Positions 47,748 to 58,863 of a DNA stretch of 64,000 bases are shown in pieces. A program made the position numbers and the translations under genes. The stretch comes from Moniliella sp. 'wahieum' (Eukaryota > Basidiomycota > Moniliellomycetes > Moniliellales > Moniliellaceae). The notes under the pieces are model-generated. The model did no database searches. It was not told where the DNA came from and saw nothing but the letters and a program-made list of their open reading frames with translations. Each line of letters starts with the position of its first letter. Positions within the stretch are counted from its first letter, which is position 1. The stretch covers positions 682,001-746,000 of the forward strand of contig RSEE01000002.1 in NCBI GenBank assembly GCA_003971905.1. The letters are read 5' to 3'.

Positions 47748-49660
47748 GGTGATAATGGTCCGAGCAGCACAGACGGCGGAGAGAGGAAAAGGAAGAGGGG
47801 GAGAGAGGGCGGTGGGCTGGTTTGCGCAAGAAAACAGGGGAAGGCGGGTGAGGCCGTGGTGTTTATATAGCACGTCAGGGTGGCTCGGCTGCTGCTGCAG
47901 GCGGTTGGACCTTGCGCCCACCCACGCAAGCGAAAGATGTGGATCAACGATCACACATCCAAGCAGGGCGAGGCACCGGCAGTGGCGCGGCATTCGTCAG
48001 TGCTGTGTCCGTGTCCTGGCAGAGTGTGACTCGGTCCCCAGCTGAAAATAAACACTTTGCGTAGTATGACAACAGCATTAGTACGTACTCGTCGTATCAC
48101 AGGACTCATACTGCTCGCACTGGTCACTATCATACGGGCACTACGGTCACTTGCCCCGTTCCTATACGCGATTCCGACTGGCTGTGGGCCTGGCAGCAGC
48201 AGCACTGACCGGATCCGACCTGGCTGGCGGGGCTGGAGACCGGCTTGAGCCGTCGAGTTGGGTGGGCAGGCGACAAGAAGTGGGGACAGGGACAGTCGGG
48301 AGAAGCGGAAGGCCTGAGGGGGTGCTGAATCATCGACCAGTCACCGGCACCGCGCGATTAGGCGTGCTGGCTGGGCTGGCAAGCGGGCGGGGGGCGGTGT
48401 GGGATTCTGAGCTCTGAGCGAGCGGAGGGGGCGATGCCTTCTTGCGTCATCGCCTTGTGGGAGCACGGCGGCGGGTGGACGGACTTATACGTGACGCTAC
48501 GCATCAGGTGCAGGTGTCCGACTGGAAGCTTCCAGCGGGCGATTTGCATCGCGCCAAGCAGCAGGCGTCGGGCACGAAGCGCACGTGAAGCCGCCAACTC
48601 GAAGCCCGCCGCGGACAGGGGCGCGGCGGAGTGTCTGCGGTTGGCCACGGAGGCATCGCAGGCAGAGCAGGGTGGCTTCGGCTCGCCAGCGTGGTCCTCC
48701 ACTGCTCGGGTGGGTGGTTGGGCTCAGCCTCATGCAACCAGCACACACTGCCCCCCTGCCGCCACAGCTACATTTCATTGTTGCACTAGCACGTGCTTGC
48801 GCTGGCTGATTGCCCTGGTTTGTCCGCCCATGCCATGACGACTGCCGCTGACGATATTGATGCCGTGCCGAGCACAGAGTGCTCCCATCTGGTCGGAGCC
48901 ATTCCGTCGGCCTTGTCCGTAGGTCCGTCGCAGGGGGCGGTGGGCCCACCGCCCTCTCTCTCTGCAAACCCCGCCGTTGCCCCACCGCCCCTCTGGCGTG
49001 TGTCGGGACCGGAGTACTCAACTTGAGTCCAACTGAGTAGTACCATTCGAAAAAAGGTGTTTGGGTGTTTGGGGTTGCTTCCATTGTTTCCCACCAGCCA
49101 AGCGCCTGTGAGCGGCGCGGGTTTGGCTAGGTTTGGCTAGGTTTGGCCCCACCTTTGCCCTGTTCCCCCATTTCATCTCTCGATCTCACCCTTTTACCGT
49201 TCTTGGTTAGATCTTCCCGGTTACCGGTTACCATCCAGCAGCACCACAACCCTGTCGCACCGATGCTTGCCAGTGCGTCATACATCAGCACGGAGGCTCA
49301 GCGCTGGCTGAGCTCAGCGCTCCCGGCCTGAGCCCAACAAGCCAAGCCGACCATCGTTGGCATCATCAGATCTCCTCCCATCCTCCCATCGCAGAACTCT
49401 ACCAACGTATCCGCCCTCGGCATCAGTACGACTCCGTACGCATCAGTACGCATCAGTACGCCTCAGTACGCCTCAGTACAGTACCCTCAAACTACAACCT
49501 CCCCTTCTTGCCTACGCTGCGCTTCATGCACCAATGCCGGTATTGAATGACGCGCACGGACGTTGCGATGGATGGATATCCATTGATAAACCCGAGTGCC
49601 GAGAGATGGGGGTGGGGGTGGTATACGGCAACCGCCTACTCCGACTTGTCATTTGTGCTA
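47748..49660. other. 1.9-kb intergenic region
   Basis: No supported gene. Features are GGTTTGGCTA repeats (49119-49147) and a CATCAGTACG array (49421-49480). Confidence 0.5.
49421..49480. repeat. Decamer CATCAGTACG array
   Basis: Copies lie at 49421-49430 and, in tandem, at 49441-49480 (two CATCAGTACG and two CCTCAGTAC(G/A)). It is intergenic, just beyond the Erv14 3' end. Confidence 0.8.
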
Positions 49661-50331
49661 CTACGCCTTGAGACCTTCTGCAGGTGCTACCGCGGCTTCC
49701 TCTGCAACACATGGATCCGCGATCGGTAGTCAGCTCAAACGTCAGTACCACAGTGTTCAGCGCTCACGTGAGAACGCGCGCACACAACCCAAGGCAGCTA
49801 CTACGTACCGTGCAAGAAGGCCATGATCATCCTGGGCGAGGGAAAGAAAGGTGTTAGTATATCGATCTTGGGTGGAGCACTGAGGACACTTTCAAACCCG
49901 AAACCAAACGAGGAATGAGAGGCCAAGCAAGCGAGAGTGTACATACCGGTAGAGACAGTAGAAGAACATGAGCAGGTAGAAGCCCAGCTTGAAAAAGGCT
50001 GCTTTCTTGTACTGGGGCAGGGTGCGGAAGATCTCGGTGGCATCGAGCTTGGCGGATCCAGAACGGTACTTGAGTGCATTGTACACCAGCAGGGGCAGGT
50101 TGAGCACGAACGGCGTCAACTGTCCCGAAAGCAGGTACAGGAGGGTCATTGTGGCGTGAACCAGCATCTCGGGTCCAACAAAGGCCAACGGTTGACCTTG
50201 GCACAAAGGTCAATGGGATTGATGTAGTCGCACTCGAGGTCCGAGAACATGATGACGTAGAACACCATCGTGAACATCAGCCCGGCGGAAACCAGGATAC
50301 CGAGGATAAAAAGCCCCGCCTCCCACGACAT
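49661..50331 (-). CDS. ERV14: Cornichon-family ER export receptor Erv14
   Basis: This is a cargo receptor that loads membrane proteins into COPII vesicles at the ER. The start at 50331 gives MSWEAGLFILGILVSAGLMF, with the near-invariant FSDLECDYINPIDLC. After a one-base frame change near 50185 it continues LAFVGPEMLVHATMTLLYLL and DATEIFRTLPQYKKAAFFKL. Exon 1 ends in FFYCLYR. Intron 1 is 49832-49946 (115 nt, GTATGT...CCCAG). A microexon of only 23 nt (49809-49831, MIMAFLH) follows, then intron 2 at 49702-49808 (107 nt, GTACGT...TTGCAG), and the last exon adds EEAAVAPAEGLKA. Splice phases agree at both junctions. Without intron 2 the protein would end HGT at an in-frame TAG. Membrane segments match the three-helix cornichon pattern. 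Confidence 0.9.
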
Positions 50332-50578
50332 CTTGATCAAGGCTGAAGAGAGCTCGCACAGAGAAGGAGGCAGCGGGGCGAGAAGGCGCAGGACCGCCCC
50401 CAAACCAAGCGGCCTGGCCAGGTATGGGTTGAGAAGTGGCACCACCAGCGGAATTAGCGATGCGAACTTCCGCTGGTCGGGGTTATTGGCAACCGAGCGC
50501 ACGCCCCCACCCGAGTGAGTGCCTGCTGCCGGTTACCCGCCGCCACCTCCACCTCCCCCTGCGTCGCTCTCCCTCTTC

Positions 50579-51181
50579 ATGCCGCCGCCGACGCAACAGT
50601 TTCTGGTCCCATCAGCGCTCCCCAAACCGTAGAGGCGGTTCCCCTACCCCATGCGTTGTCTCCCGATGTGGCAGCCAAGTACCGTGGCGGTAGTGGAGGA
50701 CATGCAGCCTGGGCCGGCCATGTGTGTGTTTCGGGATGCGACGATTGACCGGGCGCTGATGGTGGCACACGACCACGACTATAGCCAATTGCCGCTTGTT
50801 TCCAAGGATCGGAAGTTGTTGGGGTACGTGGACGTGGGACAATTGCAAGCCCGTGTTCAGGCCGGGCAGTCCCAGCCCTCTGACCGCGTCGATTCGGCAA
50901 TGATCAAGTTCCACACCCCCTCAGGTGGCAAGAGCAAGTACCACGTTATAACACCCCAAACGGATCTGGATGATCTGGAAGGTACGTTGTCGTGATGGGT
51001 ACGCTTAGTAGCGGTAGAGAGGGGAGTGGCAAGGCTGACTGGTTCGGCAGAGTTTCTCAAGTCCCAGCCATTTGCCTTTGTCACGGATGGGGGGCGGTCG
51101 TTTGTGCTGGGTGTGGTGACGCGGGATTGGACAAGTGGGTGGAGCGGAGGAGTGGGGCAAGTGTGTTGGGAAGGATGGTGA
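50579..51181 (+). CDS. Small CBS-domain protein
   Basis: This is a conserved fungal protein with paired CBS motifs, probably sensing an adenine nucleotide; its cellular role is not established. The start at 50579 gives MPPPTQQFLVPSALPKP. After two frame changes come LPHALSPDVAAKYRG and VVEDMQPGPAMCVFRDATID, then DYSQLPLVSKDRKLLGYVDV (CBS1), a spacer, and KYHVITPQTDLDDLEEFLKS spanning an intron at 50982-51050 (69 nt, GTACGT...GGCAG), then FAFVTDGGRSFVLGVVTRD (CBS2). In the unshifted frame the protein stops at 51179-51181. A one-base change at about 51125 would give the more family-like LDKWVERRSG and run on into TAF10 without a stop. Confidence 0.75.
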
Positions 51182-51585
51182 GAGAGACGGAGAATCCAGT
51201 ACTAGCCCAACGTACCGAGGAAGGAGCGCGCAAGAACCGGTCTGTGACCGAGCTGGTGCAAGCGCTTGACGACTATTCCCCACTCATTCCCGACAAGGTG
51301 GCCGACGTTTACCTCGAACGTGCCGGATTGGAGTGCGACGACCTACGCCTCAAGCGCCTCCTCTCGCTTGCAGCGGAAAAGTTTGTATCGGACATTGCGG
51401 AAGATGCGTTCCTTTATGCCCGAATCCGGTCCAATGCCGGGCCAGGCGGGAAGGGCGAACCGACCCAACCACCCTCGGATGCTGCGCCACGCCACCGTAC
51501 CCGTCCTGTTCTCACCATGGATGATCTTAGCGCCGCTTTGGCCGAGTGGGGCGTAAATGCGCGCCGGGCTGATTCTTTCCGCTGA
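51175..51585 (+). CDS. TAF10: TFIID/SAGA subunit TAF10
   Basis: This is a histone-fold subunit shared by TFIID and SAGA. The region RSVTELVQALDDYSPLIPDK, VADVYLERAGLECDDLRLKR and LLSLAAEKFVSDIAEDAFLY is the TAF10 core, and TMDDLSAALAEWGVNARRAD its C-terminal helix. The chosen start, ATG at 51175 (MVRETENPVLAQ), overlaps the CBS stop codon by 7 nt and gives 136 residues, shorter than yeast (206), mainly in the disordered N-terminus. The frame stays open upstream through the probable C-terminus of the CBS protein, so a fused product is possible. Confidence 0.88.
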   Translation: MVRETENPVLAQRTEEGARKNRSVTELVQALDDYSPLIPDKVADVYLERAGLECDDLRLKRLLSLAAEKFVSDIAEDAFLYARIRSNAGPGGKGEPTQPPSDAAPRHRTRPVLTMDDLSAALAEWGVNARRADSFR

Positions 51586-51961
51586 CCACCCTCGCTTGTC
51601 CTTCTCTCTTGTTCTGCACTTTGAAGACTCCATCCATGGTCTGCCATACAGGGCCATTGCTGCGCATGGACAAGAAGATAGCACGTGGAGGGGATTAGAA
51701 AAGACCAAGCCATCACCAAAACAGCCCTGAGTGCGTATAACCATCACCCAAGTGGACGTGTGTAAATGTGCGCTTGGTACGACGAGCGAGCAGACGAGCC
51801 AGAAACGTTGAACATGAATAAACGCAACGCAAATTAATACAAAAATAAATTAAAATTAAAAGAGCGCCAGGCTTCTTCTGAGGGTCGCCACAAGGGGTGC
51901 TTACGCTGAACGAACGGGCCACGGAGGAAGCTGGTAGGTCTCCACCAAGCTAGACTCCTCC
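51586..51961. other. Intergenic between TAF10 and COA6
   Basis: No gene seen. An A/T-rich stretch (51830-51862, mainly AAAATAAATTAAAATTAAAA) probably contains the TAF10 3' processing region. Confidence 0.4.
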
Positions 51962-52436
51962 ATGTGGCCATTTGGAAGCAGCAAGAACAGCGCCAAAGAC
52001 GCTGGTGGTGGTGTTGACACGGAGGCACGTGCGCCAACGCGCTCCCAGAGGAAAGCATGCTGGGACAGACGCGATGCCTATTTTGCCTGCCTCGACAAGA
52101 ACTCCATCGTCTTCCCCCCCGGCCTGGACCCGGTGGAGGATCGAAGCCGAGTGTCGAAGGAGAAGCTGGCGGAGATTGACTTCCATCTCAAGGAAGAGCT
52201 AGACAACGACCCGTGCACCAAGCTACGCACCAAGTACGAAGGTGCCTGCTCGCAGTCATGGGTACGTCGCTTTGTTCTTCTCATGTGCTCTGACGACATG
52301 CTCCTAACGCATGGGCCCGGGACAGATCACCTACTTCAACAACCGGAGAGTCAACCTGGAGCGGCAAAAACGCGCGATGAAAAAGGCCGCCGAGACGGGT
52401 GGGACGGTGATGAACTCCCCCATGTCCGGTTTGTGA
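51962..52436 (+). CDS. COA6: Cytochrome c oxidase assembly factor 6
   Basis: This is a twin-cysteine protein of the mitochondrial intermembrane space that helps copper delivery to Cox2. The start MWPFGSSKNSAKDAGG at 51962 is followed by the Cx9C motif CWDRRDAYFAC and the Cx10C motif CTKLRTKYEGAC, the spacing typical of Coa6. SW|ITYFNNRRVNLERQKRAM spans an intron at 52262-52325 (64 nt, GTACGT...GACAG). The stop is at 52434-52436. The two exons give 136 residues with no frameshift, one of few intact genes in the window. Confidence 0.93.
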
Positions 52437-52604
52437 AGCGAAGGCCAATTCTGGTGGCCCTCGGTTTGCCCTCCTCCCCTAGGAGGTATTGTGATAGTAA
52501 GGGAACACCAATCCTCACCAGGGCAGAGATGAGCTATCAACGTGGCATTGCGATGCTGAGACCAAAATTATAGACAGATGGGTATGTGCGGACGAGTCAA
52601 CCGG

Positions 52605-54562
52605 TCAAGTAGAGTCAAGACTGCCACCGATCCGGCTTTGGGTACGAGTGGAAGCTGGAACGCTGTCTAGCTGGAACGCGGGGACCAAAGTGGTCAACAG
52701 GACAAATATGGCGTTTTGGATCTCGATGAGGTGCCCAAGCAAGGTGTGCAGCTGAGTGGGACTCAAGCTGTTCGGAACAGTGCTACTTGAAGGAGGCCCT
52801 GTTTTGCTCAGCCCCGAGGGGGACGAAGAATAGGACCAGGTTATGCCGAGAGACGATGGTGCACAGTGGGAAATACCAAGGAAAGGTGGATGAGCCAGTG
52901 CTTCTCCCTCTGTACAGGTAGGGGAGATGCCATTAATGAAGCGTACAGCGGCTTTGCGCAATGACGAGGCGATATTGACCTCTCGGGGCGCATTGACCGC
53001 AACAAACTGAATGTAGATATCGAGGGCTTTCTCGAAAGCTGCTGATGGTGGGCGTGTAGCTCGCCTTCGGGGTCCAGGGAGAGTGTGGTAGGAAGAGAAG
53101 GTGAAAATGGCTTAAGTCGATACCAAGGTCGGGCCAAACGCTGGCCTGCATCAGAATGCTGGGACGGTCTCGGTAGATCCGGTCCTGAGGCCAAGGCAAA
53201 AGCAGAGGTAAAGCTGTGATACTGCCGACGCAGACCATCCATGTCAAGCCAAAATGCCAGATTCTCCTCGGCATGCTGGGTGCGGAGAAAACGACGAAAG
53301 AGAGCAACCTGAGTAGGGTCATGCAAGATTTGCCTTAGCTGCTCTTGTTTGGAACCACTCCACTCCAGTAGTTCAACCTCGCTAGTCTCTGAAGCGGACG
53401 TTTCCTCGAGCGACATGGGGTAAGCGAGCATTCGACCCAATTGGGTCAATTTGTAGAAGACCCGCGCATGTCGTACAAATCGCAACCGGTCCACATCATG
53501 TGAGTCCGGTGAAGGCGAAGTCAATGAGCTCACCCACTCTTCCCGTCCTTCTGCTCCGGCATCGTCAAGACAAAGCTCTACCCATCGCCTCTCAAAAAGT
53601 AGAGGAAAACGTGGCCAGCTTCAGCAAAAGTGTTTACCGTTGAATGGTTCAACAGCCAAGCCGCTGCGTCCAAGCCGCAAAAACAATGCGTGCAGCGTAC
53701 CAACTGATCAGGGGACTGTATTTCTAGATCCTGCATATGGACGCCTTTCTGGTGCACATTCACGCGTTGTGGAAGAAGCTTGTTGTACCGTATGGAAGCA
53801 TCAGATGAAGTAGGTGCAGCACCAGCAAAGTGACGAAAAAGAGTTTCCATGAATGGGCCGGCCAAGCTGAGGCTGTCATCCCTCTCCCTACGGGGGAAGT
53901 GAAAGAGATGGATTGGGGGGCCGTGGTACTGCTGGAAAAAGCTTGTGCTCATCCCATTTGCCAACATAAACTCCTGGACGACGCAGACGCCTTTGGTGAC
54001 AGTACCAATATTCCTCGACCCTCTCGTATGTGGGCCATGGAACGCGGGTCATGGGCATGGTGGATAAGCTGGGCATCCAGCATAACCTGCAGCATCTCTA
54101 GCCCCTGCGTACGCGAAAAGTGGAACGCTTTGGTAGTCGCCACCACAACCGTTCGAGTGGGATTGCTAGTGCTCGGGCGGCGCTCTGTGTGGCAAAGCTG
54201 AAGTGAGGCCATGTTGTCCAATGCCTCGTCCGGAGTGAATGAGTTGGCGTAAGTACGGAAGTTGCGCTTGTGCTGGCGTAAATCGAGCGAAGCAATCAGG
54301 GTGGAAAATAGCTCGAACAGGCTCTGTAAGGTCAAACAGCAGGCACAAAAGCGTCAGCTTCACATAGCTTTCACATCATCTCCACAGGACTCTCGGAATG
54401 ATGGCCGATGATGAGAGAGATGTGCGAAGAACCACACAACATGGCGAAACAAATCAAGGGGATGTGGACCAACCGAGGCAAAGAGTGTACCGACTCCTGT
54501 GACGCAGAATCTCTTCCGACGTCACCAAGGAGACGGGAGCTAGGCTGTGAGGGGCCATTCAC
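52605..54562 (-). CDS. RGS protein with DEP domains, FlbA/Sst2-like
   Basis: This is a regulator that speeds GTP hydrolysis by a G-alpha subunit, damping pheromone or nutrient signals. The order is: a Ser-rich N-terminus (from about 54562, start not certain), a 3' splice site at 54324, SLFELFSTLIASLDL and the first DEP-like region (YANSFTPDEALDNMASLQL, then FHFSRTQGLEMLQVMLDAQL), a second DEP region (LVRCTHCFCGLDAAAWLLNH), and the RGS box. The RGS box shows FRRFLRTQHAEENLAFWLDM, then FEKALDIYIQFVAVNAPREV and SSLRKAAVRFING, and ends near 52605. A long insert (about 53220-53050) splits the RGS box, as in other FlbA/Sst2 proteins. Frame changes near 53940, 53560, 53040 and 52965 look like indels. 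The first exon is not resolved. Confidence 0.8.
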
Positions 54563-57500
54563 CTAAAAGCGCTCGGTTATGGAGAGGGGTTGATGAGAGT
54601 GGTGGAACGTGGTGAAGAGATGCGACGTGAGATGTGAGAGGTCGCAAACACAGGATGTGGGAAGGGAGACCTCGAGCGGCCTCGACGATGGAGCAAGTCG
54701 GCGAGAAGGGCCGAAGGAACTTACCAGATATACGAGCCCCACACGACTGACCACTGAATGTCTCGTCTCGTTTGTTTGGGTAGTCGCTGCGGGGGGGGGA
54801 TATCTTAGAGCGTCGCCAAGCAACCAATACATATATCACAACCCAGCTTAGAGAGCTTTTTCCTTGCTGTGGGAACAGAGGATCGGGTAAAGAGGGATCG
54901 ATCCGTACTCAGTCGGAAATAATCATGCGTGCCATGCACATCCACCCTGTCATGCTCCGAAATCAGAAAGGTATAATGGGAGCTGTCACACTGCAAGCCC
55001 TTTTGAAGGGTGGGGTTGGGGCTGATCCATCCACTGTAAAAGGAGACGAGGTAATGAGGGACGGTGGGGTGCATAGTAAAAGTGTATATACATCTAGTTG
55101 GGACCATGCGCCACATATGAGTCATGAGATGGCCCTCAGTGGACGCATCCTGCAACGTTGTCTGAGCTCGGAACTCTTCGAACTCCTTTGACCGTACCTT
55201 GCATAACTAAGGCAGACAGCCATGACACCTTTCTGAAAGGCATGCGCCCTCAGTCCAATAATCAAGGCGGAGACAGACCTGGCCAGGCTCTATCGCTAGG
55301 GTAGAAACGAGCCCCTGCTATAGCTCCTCGAACGAAGAGGAGAGAGATTATGCTGCAGCGCATCATCGATCATATCATCTTCCCTTCTCTCTCCGGCATC
55401 AGACACCACATGTTGCATCTTACTTCCCGCCCACCCTGTCCGTCCTCCAAAGCCCCCCCCCACCTCTTCCACTTTTTGTACTGAGTACTCATTGTACTCA
55501 TCCCCTCAAGTTCTCCTTCCATAGACTGAGTATAAGTTACCGCCATATTCCTCGTTTTCACTTTACACTTCCTTCACTCGTATTTCACGGCACTCTTGAA
55601 CCTCTCAGATATCCTATACCTCTCACAAATAGTACCGTCCTTCCGGAATTATCGTCCCGTCATCGAACATAATTGGAAGCGAAGCGGTCTTTTGTTGCCC
55701 ATTTTGCAGATGAAAATCTTCTGAATCCCGCCAGTGGTTTCCAAACGGATGTACCACCGCGAATACGGGACATTTGGGGACGAGAGGACGGTGGGCATAT
55801 GAAGGTGATTATGACGGATGAACGTTCTTGTATAAAACAAGTATTTTCCAGTGGCAACACTTCTTTCAATTATTGCCAGTGTCGGTGGCATAACCCGCAC
55901 CCCTTGTCATCTTCATGACAACAGGGGATAGAATGAGAATGATGGGGGCGTCGTTGGGTTTTTGGCGTCTCGTTCTCGCAATCGGCCTACTGGTCGGTAT
56001 ACCTGAGGTGCAGCTCTCATTTCCCTTTTGCATTCAACAAAAGCATAGGGGTCTTCCCGTCAACATGCACCATGCACTTTTCGGGATGCACGTTTGTGCC
56101 TCATCGACCTCATCCCCTCTCGTCTCCGTATCTACTAAGGCGCGATCCACCTTCTCATCTCTGCTCCATCAAACTCCTGTGGCCCTCGGTAGTGATACTA
56201 ATATTGCAAAAATACGCTTTTGCTTATCCTCCACTGCATTTCCTATTTTTTTCCGCAGCCACAGTTCATTGAGAATGTAGGTGCCCAGCTTGGAGGGCAC
56301 AAGGCATGCTTGAGGATCGAAGGCTTCTCGTCTACCCTTTACTTTTATGGGCCGACACAGCGTCCACGTTCTCCCTATCGATATGGCAGGTTGCGCGCCT
56401 TCCCCTTTCCGGATCATTATGGAACCGTGAACTCGGGTTACACTATACCGTCTCTGGTTTTGCCATGATATATCTTCGGCATCGTTTTTTCTCAACTGCC
56501 GACTGCAGGCTATACGGGCTACGTTATCGATATTTCTGTCGTGATAGTACGGCTACGTCATCTTGGCCTCTGTTTTCATTCGACCCCCGATGTTCGAGCA
56601 ACACTTCATCATCTCTCTTCTGCTCTCGTAGATCGTATAGCTCGCATATCATGCATCACTAGTCACTATGCCCTAGTCACTCTAGTCACTTGCCACTAGT
56701 CACGATACAGTCACCACTTCGTGAACAAAATACGATATTGTCTCTACATTTTCACGTGCTGTTCTCTGCGCTGAAACAATCTTCCTCAGGCCTACATACC
56801 GTTTGTAAAAGACCAGGACCCGACTGACATTTACGCTGGAAAACCGCTTCTGTGTGTTGACGGTTGATGTTGAATGGTTGAAAGCGTTGAAGCTTTTCAA
56901 ATTGTACGGTTCGTATCCTCCGTCTGCGTATTCACATTCATGGGCTGAGGCTAGTCCAACCTTCAAGGCAACCGTGGACAAGGCAAGCGCCAGAAGCAGG
57001 AAGGGAACAGGAAGAGAGAGAACAGGAAGCTCACCTGTGCAGGGTGGGAACAGTCAGAGATAGCTTCTTGTAAGCTACTGACGCTAGTTCAACCTTCAAG
57101 CTTCAACCTTCAATGCAACAGGGAGAAGAGGAAGGAGGGAAACGAGGACGCGACGGTAACCAATCCGGGGAGCGGGTTGAGTCGCGGAACTCTATAGCCA
57201 GTTCCGCTTGCCAGCGACATGGCCGATCAAGCCATCACATGCGTCACACCAATTGGTGCCACATGCCACCACACTCCAACATCCTCGGCTGGCGCTCAGA
57301 TCTCAGACGTCGCCCTTTTACGAAGCCACCCCCACCTCTATACTCTTCACAAGTGTCACCAATGTAATGTCACAACTTTCAGATCCCTTCCAGCATCCCA
57401 TATGCGACTCCCAACCGAAAGCTGAGGCCTCAAGCTAGGTCTCAAGGAGGCTGCGTGGCGGGACCCATCGCTGCACTTTGGGCCAGCGTGAGTACACGGA

Positions 57501-58232
57501 GAGTACGAGAGAGTATACCTCGTACAAAACGCGATAAACGCGTAACGCGTAACGCGTAGGCGTAAAGGTGGGTATAGTAACGTTTAGAACCCCACCACAT
57601 GCACGCACCGCGTGGCGCGTGAGCTTTGCTGCCGCGATTATATGATACAGGGGACGCCCTCGGTCCAACGTAAATGCTTCGTCAAAATAGAGAAAATGGG
57701 GCGCTGTGATCTGTGTGATCGACTTGATCCTGCAAAACACTATTGGTGCATCGATAATCGATAACCGATAACGATAATCGATAAAATTTAAACCTGATCT
57801 ACCTCTGAGATCTGGATCTGATCAATCTCCAAAACCTACCCAGCTCCAAAGCTAAAACGGACATATGTTGGCGCTGGCCAGCTTCTAGCGCTAAGCTAAG
57901 GCAGGCTAAAAGGTTTAGTTGCCATGGCCTGCGATGGCGCAACGGATTCGGATTTGCTAGGTCTCCCTTCCTTCAAGCTTTTCTAGCTTCCTTCAAGTAT
58001 TAATGCTTCAGGCTTCAGGCTGAGTGAAGCTAGTGAAGCTTCAGATCAGGCCTGAGCCTCAGGACTCAGGAGCCTGAAGATTTTGGACTGATCCGGGGCT
58101 CAGCCTGAGCGCCCTGAGCGCCCTGAGAGCCCTCAGGCTGAGGGCCTGTGGCCCGAGGCCTGTGCATGTGAGTTCTGAAGAGGGCTTGAAACGTATCAAG
58201 CATCCAATGCTTCACCGTGAACGCGTGACGCG

Positions 58233-58292
58233 TGAAGCTTGAAGCTTGAAGCTTGAAGCTTCTGGGATCTGAAGCTCTGAAGCTTGAAGCCT
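58233..58292. repeat. (TTGAAGC)n array
   Basis: Four tandem copies of TGAAGCT-type heptamers (58233-58262) continue in degenerate form to 58292. AAGCTT is itself a palindrome, so each copy can pair with its neighbours. Confidence 0.8.
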
Positions 58293-58477
58293 GAAAACGA
58301 TATATAGAACAGCAGTCTTTGATGGCCTGGGTCTGGACGGCTCAGTCGCAATAGTCACTCACTAGTCAGCGCTGAACGTTTGTGGCCTGTGCGCGTTGTT
58401 AAACGTCAAGGGCTGAGCAAGGGTTGGGTGGGGCAAGGCTGGGCAAGGCAGAGAAGGCGGGGCAAGCGCTTAGGCTA

Positions 58478-58495
58478 AGCGCTAAGCTTAGCGCT
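58478..58495. repeat. Perfect 18-bp palindrome
   Basis: AGCGCTAAGCTTAGCGCT equals its own reverse complement. It lies between the two heptamer arrays. Confidence 0.9.
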
Positions 58496-58782
58496 AATAC
58501 CCCACCGGCGAGGCTTGATCAGCCGGCCGGTGCATTGTCTCGGTGGGTCTGAGAAGATGATGATCGTTCAACGTGTGCAATTAAAGACCCATGTAGTTGA
58601 GCGCCATTTGCCATCCTTCACATGTCACAGGGGGCTCTGGCGTTCTGGCGCGTTGTGGCGCTCAGCCTCTGCGCCTTGGCGCTCAGGTTATCCGGCTAGT
58701 TATCGATTATCGGGTACCGGTTTAGCTTTAAGGCCGGGAGGGTGTGGACGTGTTTAGCCCAAGGTGCTAGTATACGTATCAA

Positions 58783-58863
58783 GTTGAAGCTTGAAGCATC
58801 AAGCATCATGCATGAAGCATCAAGCATCAAGCTTCAAGCTTCAAGCTTCAAGCGCTTCAAGCG
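58783..58863. repeat. (TTCAAGC)n array, inverted relative to 58233-58292
   Basis: TTGAAGC/ATCAAGC units give way to TTCAAGC copies (58829-58863). These are the reverse complement of the heptamers about 550 bp to the left. Confidence 0.75.

Noticed and set aside
49809-49831. Erv14 ending at the TAG directly after MIMAFLHGT
   Set aside because: Kept only as a retained-intron alternative. The GTACGT donor, branch sequence and TTGCAG acceptor give a better C-terminus in phase.
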